Source: Qipengyuania sp.
GTDB taxonomy: Bacteria; Pseudomonadota; Alphaproteobacteria; Sphingomonadales; Sphingomonadaceae
Length of the DNA: 49,246 bases
NCBI GenBank assembly: GCA_019745075.1
Contig: JAIETR010000006.1
Span: forward strand, 1 to 49,246
Direction of reading: 5' to 3'
Shown here: in pieces, positions 40,916 through 49,246 of the stretch
Layout of the letters: every line of letters starts with the position of its first letter
How positions within the stretch are numbered: the first letter of the stretch is position 1
Program-made: the position numbers and the translations under genes
Notes under the pieces: generated by a model
Databases searched by the model: none
Told to the model about the DNA's origin: nothing
What the model saw: the letters and a program-made list of their open reading frames with translations, nothing else

Positions 40916-41368
40916 TCAGGGCATCAGCTGACCGCGGATCGCCCCGTTGGGATAATCGGCGGTGTGCACGTTGACGTAAAACCGTTCGGGATTGCCCGCG
41001 ATCCGGTCCTGCGTCCACTCGGCGCCTGCCGAGCAGCCGGTCCAGGTGCCCTCGTTCGCGCGCCTGAGCGTGAACACCGGAGGTCCGTTCACCCCGCGCG
41101 CGCCGACATGGATGTGCGCCGCGGTTACCTCGCCGATGTTGCGGATGTCGGAGATGTTCCAGCACACCTGGTTGAAGTTGTCTTCGACGGTGATCCGGGC
41201 CTGGCCCGAGCCGTCGGGATCGCCGCCCCCGACCTCCTGCGCGCCGGTGAGGTTGGCGGTGTAAGTGGTGTTGAGCGCGTCCGCCGCGGCTTCTTCCAGC
41301 GTGGCGCAGCCGCCCAGCGCCAGCGCGCCCGCGGCACATGCTCCCGCGAATGCAATCCTGCTGTTCAT
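40916..41368 (-). CDS. CHRD domain lipoprotein
   Basis: A 150-aa protein with signal peptide and lipobox (MNSRIAFAGACAAGALALGG then C). The CHRD pattern is clear: YTANLTGAQEVGGGDPDGSG, VCWNISDIRNIGEVTAAHIH and FYVNVHTADYPNGAIRGQL. The CHRD fold is an immunoglobulin-like domain named from chordin; its bacterial role is unknown. Located in the envelope. Confidence 0.9.
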   Translation of the reverse strand: MNSRIAFAGACAAGALALGGCATLEEAAADALNTTYTANLTGAQEVGGGDPDGSGQARITVEDNFNQVCWNISDIRNIGEVTAAHIHVGARGVNGPPVFTLRRANEGTWTGCSAGAEWTQDRIAGNPERFYVNVHTADYPNGAIRGQLMP

Positions 41369-41556
41369 GGCACTTCTCCTCGGTGGTTCGCGGGACGATT
41401 CTTCGCCCCTGCCCAAGCAAGCGTTTGCGGCCGGCGGCGGTTCCGCGCGTCTCGATTATAGCATCGCCGAGCGTCGATCGCCCCGGGCGAAACCGCGCGG
41501 CGCCTCGCGACAGCCTGGTAGGACCGGGCTACGGGGCGCTTGCTCGCTGGGCAATT

Positions 41557-41578
41557 ATAGTATACCCCCCTATATCAC
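41557..41578 (+). promoter_or_regulatory. Operator for the CsoR/RcnR-family repressor
   Basis: A C6 tract flanked by AT-rich inverted sequence (ATAGTATACCCCCCTATA, continuing TCAC) lies 20 bases before the repressor start. It closely resembles the frm-type box TATAGGGGGGTAT of FrmR/RcnR regulators, read on the other strand. Autoregulation of the whole operon is the natural reading. Confidence 0.75.
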
Positions 41579-41597
41579 ACGCGAGTGAGAGATTCCG

Positions 41598-41876
41598 ATG
41601 GCGCATACCGTCCGTGAGAAGTCGAAACTGATCGCCCGCGTGCGGCGTATCCGCGGCCAGATGGAGGCGGTCGAGCGGGCGCTCGAGTCGGAAAAGGGCT
41701 GCTCGGACGTGCTCCAGCTCATCGCTTCGGTGCGGGGTGCGATGAACGGCCTGACGGCGGAGGTCATGGAAGACCACATTCGATTTCACGTCGTCGATCC
41801 CGCCCGGGAGGCCGATCCCGATCGGGCGAAGGGCGCGGAAGAGCTGATCGATGTCGTGCGCACCTATTTGAAATGA
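41598..41876 (+). CDS. Nickel/cobalt-responsive repressor, RcnR/FrmR family
   Basis: A 92-aa CsoR/RcnR-family (DUF156) helical repressor. Metal ligands known for E. coli RcnR fall at the same positions: His-3 (MAHT), Cys-35 (EKGCSD), His-60 and His-64 (EDHIRFH). FrmR lacks His-64, so Ni/Co (or a similar metal) rather than formaldehyde is the likely signal. It is the first gene of an operon with a P-type ATPase, whose ATG overlaps this stop (ATGA). Confidence 0.92.
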   Translation: MAHTVREKSKLIARVRRIRGQMEAVERALESEKGCSDVLQLIASVRGAMNGLTAEVMEDHIRFHVVDPAREADPDRAKGAEELIDVVRTYLK

Positions 41877-43939
41877 AGAGGATGACGGGCATGACCGACC
41901 AAGAGAGCAGCGAACGCCCCAGCCTGGCCGGCCAGGCCGCGGCGCGCACCACCGCCCCAGCGGCGCTGAACGACAATCCGACGTTTCACCGCGATCGTGA
42001 CGATCATCACCACGACCACGACCATGAGGACGGGCATGACCACGAGCATCCGTTCGAGTGGCGGGAGGCCGTTCGGATAGCGTGGGTCGCCCTGGCGGCG
42101 GCGCTGGTGTGGTTCCGGGCGTGGGAGCCATTCGCCGCCGTCGGCGCGATCGGGGTGGCGGGCCTCGTCGTCGGGGGTTGGCCGATCGTCAAGGAAGCCT
42201 TCGAGAACGTCCTTCAGCGTCGCATGACGATGGAGCTGTCGATGACGATCGCCATCGTCGCCGCAGCCGCGATCGGCGAATTCTTCACCGCGCTCGTCAT
42301 CACGCTGTTCGTGCTGGTCGCCGAAGTGCTGGAGGGCATGACGGTCGGACGGGGCCGCAAGGCCATTCGCGATCTGCTGGAGTTCCTGCCGCGCGAGGTT
42401 TCGGTGCGTCGGACCGGCTCGATCCGCACCATTTCCGCCGCCGAGCTGAGCATCGGCGACGCCATCCTCGTCGCGCCCGGCGGGCGCATTCCCGTCGATG
42501 GCGCGGTGCAGTCCGGGCACTCCTTCGTCGACGAGTCCCGCATCACCGGCGAATCGATGCCGGTCGAGAAGGTCGAGGGCGCGAGCGTCTTCGCCGGCTC
42601 CATCAACCAGTCGGGGGCGCTCGAGGTGCGTGCCGAACGGATCGGGCGGGACACGAGCTACGGCAAGATCATCGAAGCGGTCGAGCGCGCCGAGCGTTCG
42701 CGCGCGCCGGTCCAGCGGCTCGCCGACCGCATGGCCGGGTATCTCGTCTATTTCGCGATCGGCTCGGCGGTGCTGACCTACCTGATCACGCAGAACATCT
42801 ACTCGACCATCTCCGTCGTCATCGTAGCGGGGGCTTGCGGCATCGCCGCCGGAACGCCGCTGGCGATACTGGGCGGTATCGGCCGTTCCGCACGCCTCGG
42901 CGCGATCATCAAGGGCGGCGTCCATTTGGAGACGCTGGGCAAGGTCGATACCGTGGTGCTCGACAAGACGGGCACGCTGACGTTCGGCCGGCCGGAGGTG
43001 CAGGCGGTCATACCGGTCGCGGGCGTGTCGGATGAGGATGTTCTGGACGCGGCAGCGTCGGCAGAGCTGCGTTCCGAACACCCGCTCGGCAAGGCGATCG
43101 TCGCCTACGCTCGGAGCAAGGCTCGCACCGTCGCGGAGCCCGATCACTTCGCCTACACACCGGGGCGAGGCATCGTCGCGCGGATCGGCGGATCGACGGT
43201 GCTGGTCGGTAATCTGCTCTGGATGCAGGAAAAGAACGTGACGGTGCCCGGCACGTTCAGCCACGGGGTGGAAGCCGCCTCCGAGGTCTATGTCGCGCGG
43301 GACGACGTTCTGCTCGGCGCGGTCGCCGTCGCCGACACGGTTCGGCCCGAAGCCAAACGCGCGATCCAGGCGCTGAATGCGATGAAAATCCGGACCATCC
43401 TGCTTACGGGCGACGCGCTTCCCGTGGCGCGGGCGGTTGGGAAAAGCCTGGGCATAAGCGAGATCGAAGCGGGGCTGCTGCCCGAGGACAAGCTCGAGCG
43501 CATTCAGGCGCTCGTCCTTCGGAAGCGCACGGTGGCGATGGTCGGAGACGGGGTCAACGACGCGCCCGCGCTGGCGGAGGCAAGCGTCGGCATCGCGATG
43601 GGATCGGGCACCGACGTGGCGCAGGAGAGCGCCGACGTGCTGCTGCTCGGCAACGATCTGGTCCGGCTGGTCGATACGCTCGAGGTCGCGCGCCGCACGC
43701 GCGGGATCATCTGGCAGAATTTCGCGGGCACGATCGTCGTCGATCTCGTGGGTATCGGCCTCGCGTCCGTCGGGCTGCTCAATCCGCTGCTCGCGGCGTT
43801 CATCCACGTCGCCTCGGAACTCACCTTCATCCTCAATTCGGCTCGTCTGCTCCCGCAGCGCGCGCAAGCCGACGAAGGCCGTCCGACCGCACAGCTGCCG
43901 CGGGCCATCCGGCCTGAACCCGTGGGAGCTGGCTCATGA
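41873..43939 (+). CDS. Heavy-metal P1B-type ATPase with His-rich N-terminus
   Basis: An about 688-aa metal-exporting ATPase. A His/Asp-rich stretch (HHHDHDHEDGHDHEH near residue 45) replaces an HMA domain. TGES (residue 225), DKTGT phosphorylation site (residue 365), SEHPLGKAIV (nucleotide loop) and VGDGVNDAPAL (residue 560) are intact. In the membrane helix where CPC or SPC is expected, the motif is GAC followed by GIAAGTP. Ni/Co export is inferred from the repressor. ATG 41891 (MTDQESSERP), preceded by AGAGG, is an alternative start. Confidence 0.92.
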   Translation: MKRMTGMTDQESSERPSLAGQAAARTTAPAALNDNPTFHRDRDDHHHDHDHEDGHDHEHPFEWREAVRIAWVALAAALVWFRAWEPFAAVGAIGVAGLVVGGWPIVKEAFENVLQRRMTMELSMTIAIVAAAAIGEFFTALVITLFVLVAEVLEGMTVGRGRKAIRDLLEFLPREVSVRRTGSIRTISAAELSIGDAILVAPGGRIPVDGAVQSGHSFVDESRITGESMPVEKVEGASVFAGSINQSGALEVRAERIGRDTSYGKIIEAVERAERSRAPVQRLADRMAGYLVYFAIGSAVLTYLITQNIYSTISVVIVAGACGIAAGTPLAILGGIGRSARLGAIIKGGVHLETLGKVDTVVLDKTGTLTFGRPEVQAVIPVAGVSDEDVLDAAASAELRSEHPLGKAIVAYARSKARTVAEPDHFAYTPGRGIVARIGGSTVLVGNLLWMQEKNVTVPGTFSHGVEAASEVYVARDDVLLGAVAVADTVRPEAKRAIQALNAMKIRTILLTGDALPVARAVGKSLGISEIEAGLLPEDKLERIQALVLRKRTVAMVGDGVNDAPALAEASVGIAMGSGTDVAQESADVLLLGNDLVRLVDTLEVARRTRGIIWQNFAGTIVVDLVGIGLASVGLLNPLLAAFIHVASELTFILNSARLLPQRAQADEGRPTAQLPRAIRPEPVGAGS

Positions 43940-44163
43940 GTAACGACTCCCCCTGCACGGATATGTGTGGGATCGACCGCCGGACCGGGTGGTGCAGGGG
44001 CTGTGGCCGGACCTCGCCGGAAATCCGGGCCTGGCGGAAGATGCAGCCCGGCCCGCGCAAAATGGTCGTAAAGGAGCTGAAGCGCCGGCTCCAGCGCCTG
44101 AAGGATCAAGGTAGAGCGCCGGATGGAAGCAATCCGGCATCTACGCTGCAAAAAACCCATTGA
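43936..44163 (+). CDS. DUF1289 family protein
   Basis: A 75-aa protein with SPCTDMCGIDRRTGWCRGCG, the four-cysteine DUF1289 signature, followed by a basic C-terminal helix (KMVVKELKRRLQRLKD). It overlaps the ATPase stop by four bases (ATGA) and is the third gene of the metal operon. DUF1289 function is unknown; a cysteine-rich small metal- or Fe-S-binding protein is plausible. Confidence 0.88.
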   Translation: MSNDSPCTDMCGIDRRTGWCRGCGRTSPEIRAWRKMQPGPRKMVVKELKRRLQRLKDQGRAPDGSNPASTLQKTH

Positions 44164-44218
44164 TTGGACATTACCGGGCGCTCAGCCATGCTATCCATCG
44201 CGGCCGCGGCCGTTCGCC

Positions 44219-45793
44219 CTATTCCCACTCGATCGTGCCGGGGGGCTTGCTGGTGTAATCGTAGACCACGCGGTTGATGCCCCTGACCTCGTTTACGATG
44301 CGCGTCGCGACGCGCCCGAGGAAGGCGGCGTCGAAGGGGTAGACGTCGGCGGTCATGCCGTCGGTGCTGGTCACGGCGCGCAGGGCGCAGACGCTGTCGT
44401 AGGTGCGATAATCGCCCATGACGCCCACGGTCTTGACCGGCAGCAGCACCGCGAAGGCCTGCCAGATGGCGTCGTAAAGCCCGGCGGCGCGGATTTCCTC
44501 GAGGTAGATCGCATCGGCCTTGCGCAGGATGTCGCAGCGTTCCTTCGTGACCTCGCCGGGGATGCGGATGGCGAGGCCGGGGCCGGGGAAGGGGTGGCGG
44601 CCGACGAAGACCGGCGGCAGGCCGAGCTCGCGGCCGAGCGCGCGGACCTCGTCCTTGAACAGCTCGCGGAGCGGCTCGACCAGCTTCATGTTCATCCGCT
44701 CGGGCAGGCCGCCGACATTGTGATGGCTCTTGATCGTCACCGAAGGCCCGCCGGTGAAGCTGACGCTTTCGATCACATCGGGATAGAGCGTGCCCTGGGC
44801 GAGGAAATCGGCGCCGCCGATCTTGGCCGCTTCCGCCTCGAACAGGTCGATGAAGGCCTTGCCCACGAACTTGCGCTTGGCCTCGGGGTCGGTGAGCCCG
44901 GCGAGGCCCGAGAGGAAGGCTTCCTCCGCGTTCACATGGACCAGCGGGATGTTGTAATGGTCGCGGAACAGGGTGACGACCTGCTCGGCCTCGCCCAGCC
45001 GCATCAGGCCGTGGTCGACGAAGACGCAGGTGAGCTGCTCGCCGATCGCCTCGTGGATCAAGACAGCGGCGACGGCGCTGTCCACCCCGCCCGAGAGGCC
45101 GCAGATCACACGGCCATCACCCACCTGCTCGCGGATCTCGGCGATCTTGGTCTTGCGGAATTCGGCCATGGTCCAGTCGCCCGCGAGGCCGCAGACGTGG
45201 CGGACGAAATTGGCGATCAGCCGCGCGCCGTCGGGGGTGTGGACCACTTCGGGATGGAACTGGGTGCCGTAATATTTGCGCGCCTCGTCGGCGATGACCG
45301 CGAAGGGCGCCCCGTCGCTGGTGGCGACGATCTCGAAGCCGGGGGCGAAGCGGGTGACCTTGTCGCCGTGGCTCATCCACACCTGATGCCGCTCGCCGAC
45401 CTGCCACAGCCCGTCGAACAGCGCGCAATCCCTGGTCACGGTCAGGAAGGCGCGGCCGAACTCGCCATCCCACTCGCCCTGGTTGCCCGCCTCGACCCTG
45501 CCGCCGAGCTGATGGCTCATCACCTGCTGGCCGTAGCAGATGCCGAGGATCGGGAGGCCGCTGTCGAACAGCACCCGCGGCGCGCGGGGGCTGCCTTCCT
45601 CGGGCACGCCGGCGGGGGAGCCCGAGAGGACGATGCCCTTGGGTCGCATTCGGGCGAACGCTTCCTCGGCCTGGGTGAAGGGCGCGATCTCCGAATAGAC
45701 TCCGGCCTCGCGCACCCGGCGGGCGATCAGCTGGGTCACCTGGCTGCCGAAATCGACGATCAGGATGGAATCGGGGAGATGCTCGGCGTCCAT
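44219..45793 (-). CDS. guaA: GMP synthase (glutamine-hydrolysing)
   Basis: Converts XMP to GMP with glutamine, 524 aa. The class I glutamine amidotransferase domain has [20 protein letters not shown] at the start, [16 protein letters not shown] with the nucleophile Cys near residue 85, and FHPEVVHT near residue 180. The ATP-pyrophosphatase domain has [20 protein letters not shown] near residue 235. The C-terminal dimerisation domain ends [20 protein letters not shown] 45793 is chosen; the frame upstream is Arg-rich. Confidence 0.97.
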   Translation of the reverse strand: MDAEHLPDSILIVDFGSQVTQLIARRVREAGVYSEIAPFTQAEEAFARMRPKGIVLSGSPAGVPEEGSPRAPRVLFDSGLPILGICYGQQVMSHQLGGRVEAGNQGEWDGEFGRAFLTVTRDCALFDGLWQVGERHQVWMSHGDKVTRFAPGFEIVATSDGAPFAVIADEARKYYGTQFHPEVVHTPDGARLIANFVRHVCGLAGDWTMAEFRKTKIAEIREQVGDGRVICGLSGGVDSAVAAVLIHEAIGEQLTCVFVDHGLMRLGEAEQVVTLFRDHYNIPLVHVNAEEAFLSGLAGLTDPEAKRKFVGKAFIDLFEAEAAKIGGADFLAQGTLYPDVIESVSFTGGPSVTIKSHHNVGGLPERMNMKLVEPLRELFKDEVRALGRELGLPPVFVGRHPFPGPGLAIRIPGEVTKERCDILRKADAIYLEEIRAAGLYDAIWQAFAVLLPVKTVGVMGDYRTYDSVCALRAVTSTDGMTADVYPFDAAFLGRVATRIVNEVRGINRVVYDYTSKPPGTIEWE

Positions 45794-45852
45794 GCGCTCC
45801 GCGTTAGGAGGTCGGGCGCGGCGCTGTCCAGAGCGCGCGGGCGCGCGATCGT

Positions 45853-45912
45853 TCTGTTGCGTCGAGTGCAACAGAAGTCCTCATTTTCGCACTTTTGTGC
45901 ATCGCTGCACAA
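45853..45912 (-). promoter_or_regulatory. Tandem palindromes upstream of guaA
   Basis: TCTGTTGC (45853-45860) pairs with GCAACAGA (45868-45875), and TTGTGCATCGCTGCACAA (45895-45912) is a perfect 7-base-arm palindrome. Both lie within 120 bases of the guaA start. The remaining stretch to 46173 shows no gene. Confidence 0.4.
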
Positions 45913-46173
45913 GAGTAGGGGCGCGCCAACGATCGGGCGAAGCCATTTCCCGATGCGGGCGGGTTCCATGCGGACCGGCTCGGGCCTGACCCGCCAAGAG
46001 GTCACCGGCGCGATCCTGTCCCCCCTCGATCGCCGGTGACGCGGGCCTGGCCGGCAGCGAGTAGAGACGCGGCCGCCGACCTCCCCCAACCCCCGGCGCC
46101 GCGTCTCGAAAGCTGGCGAATTTCGCCCGCCTTCCCGGGACCAGGCCCATTTCCGGCATCGGGCCGCGGGCTG

Positions 46174-46665
46174 CTATTTTCCCGCCCCGGCGCCCTCGCC
46201 GGGCCCCGGATTGCCTTCCCGGTCGCCGTCCTTGCGGATGAAGCTGATCTTGCCGTTGGTCTCGATAATGCCCCAGGCGACGTCGGCGAGATGGGCCACG
46301 CCGGCGAGCCGCATTTCGCTTTCGAGCTCGCTCACCGTCATGCGATTGCGGGTCAGGTTGTCGCGGATCAGTTCGCCTTGGCGAACGACCACGGCGGGTT
46401 GGGAATCGAGCAATGTCTCCGCGCGGCGCGACTTGTTGCTGAACCAGTTGAGCATCAGACCCCAGAAGAAGAAGGTCGCCACCGCCAGGCTGGCCCCGGT
46501 CAGGCTGAAGTCGTTATGGGTGATGCCCTGCTGGATGAGATCGCCGATCACCACCAGCATCACGAATTCGAACGGCGTCATCTCGGCCAGTTCGCGCTTG
46601 CCCATCATGCGGATGAGCAGAAACACGACGGCGAACATCGCCGTGGCGCGAATGACGATATCCAT
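46174..46665 (-). CDS. DUF421 (YetF/YdfR) family membrane protein
   Basis: A 163-aa protein with helices near residues 5-20, 35-52 and 58-75. LIRMMGKRELAEMTPFEFVM and the SQPAVVVRQGELIRDNLTRN cytoplasmic part are DUF421 hallmarks. The C-terminal tail (GNPGPGEGAGAGK) is species-specific. Function unknown. Its ATG overlaps the upstream stop codon (TGATG). Confidence 0.9.
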   Translation of the reverse strand: MDIVIRATAMFAVVFLLIRMMGKRELAEMTPFEFVMLVVIGDLIQQGITHNDFSLTGASLAVATFFFWGLMLNWFSNKSRRAETLLDSQPAVVVRQGELIRDNLTRNRMTVSELESEMRLAGVAHLADVAWGIIETNGKISFIRKDGDREGNPGPGEGAGAGK

Positions 46666-47189
46666 CAGGGGAGCACGATCAGCCGCACCGGCGTCGCGGC
46701 CAGCACATCGTCGCCATCGCGCCACTCGATGGCGCCGCGTGTGCCGCCGAACATGGCCGGATTGACCTGGCCATCGACCTTCAGACTGATCCGCTTGCCG
46801 GCCTCCAGAGGATCATATTGGAAGAGGAAGAAGCCGTCTTCGTAGCTTTGCCCCGCGGGAGCGGGGACCATCGTGTTGATGGACAGCTCCCGCCAATAGC
46901 TGGCCTCGATGGCGAGCGTCGGCCTGGCGAGCGCCCGATGCGCTTCGCCGGTGAAGCGCATTTCGAAGAACACGCCATTACGCAACCGCTCGGGCGTTTC
47001 GACCGTGAGGGTTCCGGCCTGGCCCCGGGCGCGGCTGACCCGGTTGTCGCCGCCGCCGAGGACACCGGTAAGGGCGACCGCCAGGATGAGCCCGAGGATG
47101 ACCAGCGGATACCACGGAAACCTGAGCGCCAGCGCGCTGTGGCCCGCCACGCTTTGCTGGTCGATGCCGTCGGGAAAGGACCTGGACAA
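46665..47189 (-). CDS. Membrane-anchored hypothetical protein, coupled to DUF421
   Basis: A protein of about 174 aa with one transmembrane helix (FPWYPLVILGLILAVALTGV) near residue 25 and a beta-rich periplasmic part with EASYWRELSINTMVP and FFLFQYDPLEAGKRI. I recognise no family. The start is uncertain: TTG 47189 has GAAAGGGG upstream, while ATG 47267 would overlap sdaA. Its TGA shares one base with the DUF421 ATG. Confidence 0.65.
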   Translation of the reverse strand: MSRSFPDGIDQQSVAGHSALALRFPWYPLVILGLILAVALTGVLGGGDNRVSRARGQAGTLTVETPERLRNGVFFEMRFTGEAHRALARPTLAIEASYWRELSINTMVPAPAGQSYEDGFFLFQYDPLEAGKRISLKVDGQVNPAMFGGTRGAIEWRDGDDVLAATPVRLIVLP

Positions 47190-47260
47190 GTAAGCACGCC
47201 CCTTTCGCTCGTCGCGAAATCCCAACGGCGGCTGTGGGGGCGAAGTTCCTGGCGCCGTTG

Positions 47261-48640
<1,380 letters not shown>

Positions 48641-48710
48641 GGCGCGGCCCTAGCGACGTTTGGTCCCGTGCCCAACTCCCCCATAGCGAAAACGCTGACG
48701 TGGTGCCCGA

Positions 48711-48789
48711 TGCTTCGATAAGCTCAGCATGAGCGACGTTGCGAAAAAGGGTACCAACACCCGCTCATCCTGAGCCTGTCGAAGGATGC
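48711..48789. repeat. Inverted repeat CTTCGATAAGCTCAG family
   Basis: TGCTTCGATAAGCTCAGCAT (48711-48730) faces CGCTCATCCTGAGCCTGTCG (48762-48781). Same family as 20619-20694. Confidence 0.8.
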
Positions 48790-48805
48790 TTCGCGACTGC
48801 GGATC

Positions 48806-49246
48806 CTATTTCGTGTTCGCCAGCGTCTTCACCAGATCGAACAGATAATCGCGCCCGGTGTAGACGCCCTTGATCTCGAGGCGTTCGTTGAGGCCGTGCG
48901 TGCCGTTGCCGTCCGGGTCGCTCCACGCGCTGGGGACGCCATAGGTCGGGATGCCCGCCCCGCTGGTATAGACAGCATCGGTCGCGCCGGTGGACATGGC
49001 GGGGATCACGGGGACGCCGGGAAAATACTTCGCCGCCAGCTTCTCCATCGGGCCGATCAGCCGCGGATCGAGCGCGGGGGGCTTCGCAAGCGGCTTGTCG
49101 TCGCGGCCATAGCGGATCGCGATCGCCTCGTTACCGATGACCTCGGTAAGCCGGTCCTTGATCTCGGCCGGTGTGTGGCCGGGGAAAATCCGGCAATTGA
49201 CGTTGGCCTCGACCCGCTGCGGCAGCGCGTTCACCGCGTGGCCGCC
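48806..49246 (-). CDS. M20-family metallopeptidase, C-terminal part (cut by window edge)
   Basis: The visible 146 residues start GGHAVNALPQRVEANVNCRI, the dimerisation domain of M20 peptidases, and end with GATDAVYTSGAGIPTYGVPS and the metal-ligand region HGLNERLEIKGVYTG. The catalytic N-terminal part lies beyond 49246. The substrate (dipeptide, carboxypeptidase or amidohydrolase type) cannot be told. Confidence 0.88.
   Translation of the reverse strand, partial: GGHAVNALPQRVEANVNCRIFPGHTPAEIKDRLTEVIGNEAIAIRYGRDDKPLAKPPALDPRLIGPMEKLAAKYFPGVPVIPAMSTGATDAVYTSGAGIPTYGVPSAWSDPDGNGTHGLNERLEIKGVYTGRDYLFDLVKTLANTK

Noticed and set aside
44123-46039. 638-codon open frame opposite guaA, and similar ones opposite nrdA (31838-33904), the P-type ATPase (41864-43867) and sdaA (47234-48721)
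   Set aside because: All lie over genes with clear motifs and have typical antisense composition.

Overview
The window is high-GC, densely coded alphaproteobacterial DNA and most resembles a sphingomonad (Sphingomonadaceae). This rests on the gene set: FtsZ with a long acidic linker, a PEP-CTERM tail, a DUF934/DUF2849 sulfate-reduction cluster, small sphingomonad-type conserved proteins, and numerous intergenic inverted repeats built on CCGTTCGTGTCGAG and CTTCGACAAGCTCAG. The assignment comes from remembered family patterns, not from a search.

Layout. 1-9.9 kb: ftsZ, a secreted SPOR protein, a YbjN protein, proC, a BAX-inhibitor-1 protein, a proline-rich lipoprotein, tRNA-Ala(CGC), obgE and proB. 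9.9-14.2 kb: an accessory insertion zone between the convergent genes for an NAD-dependent epimerase and cysH. It holds a four-gene small-protein operon with a DUF2384 (MbcA/ParS-type) protein, an MFS transporter and a brnT/brnA toxin-antitoxin pair. The 3' ends of both flanking genes are present twice. 14.1-21.5 kb: sulfur assimilation (cobA, DUF2849, cysI, DUF934, cysH), then MscS, a cystathionine beta-lyase-like enzyme and a sulfurtransferase. 21.5-24.9 kb: a membrane-anchored unknown, queF, xthA, tRNA-Thr(TGT), a PEP-CTERM remnant and a DUF2383 protein.

25.0-27.5 kb: a lower-GC block with a four-helix membrane protein, a DGQHR-domain (DndB-like) gene split by a frameshift, and an MT-A70 adenine methyltransferase, closely packed in one direction. 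This is the best candidate for an undescribed system, possibly defence or DNA modification, now probably damaged. 27.5-33.9 kb: nrdB, a TonB siderophore receptor with a Fur-like site, a DUF559 endonuclease gene with an in-frame amber codon between repeats, and nrdA. 34-38.9 kb: a decayed alpha/beta hydrolase, PilZ, nadB, a small zinc-ribbon protein, an ABC ATPase and a zinc-finger protein.

38.9-49.2 kb: tldD, two secreted proteins, a metal-efflux operon (RcnR-type repressor with a visible operator, an unusual P1B-type ATPase, DUF1289), guaA, a membrane pair with a DUF421 protein, sdaA, and the C-terminal end of an M20 peptidase cut by the window edge.

Very long reading frames opposite ftsZ, guaA, nrdA, sdaA and the P-type ATPase are antisense by-products of high GC and are left out.
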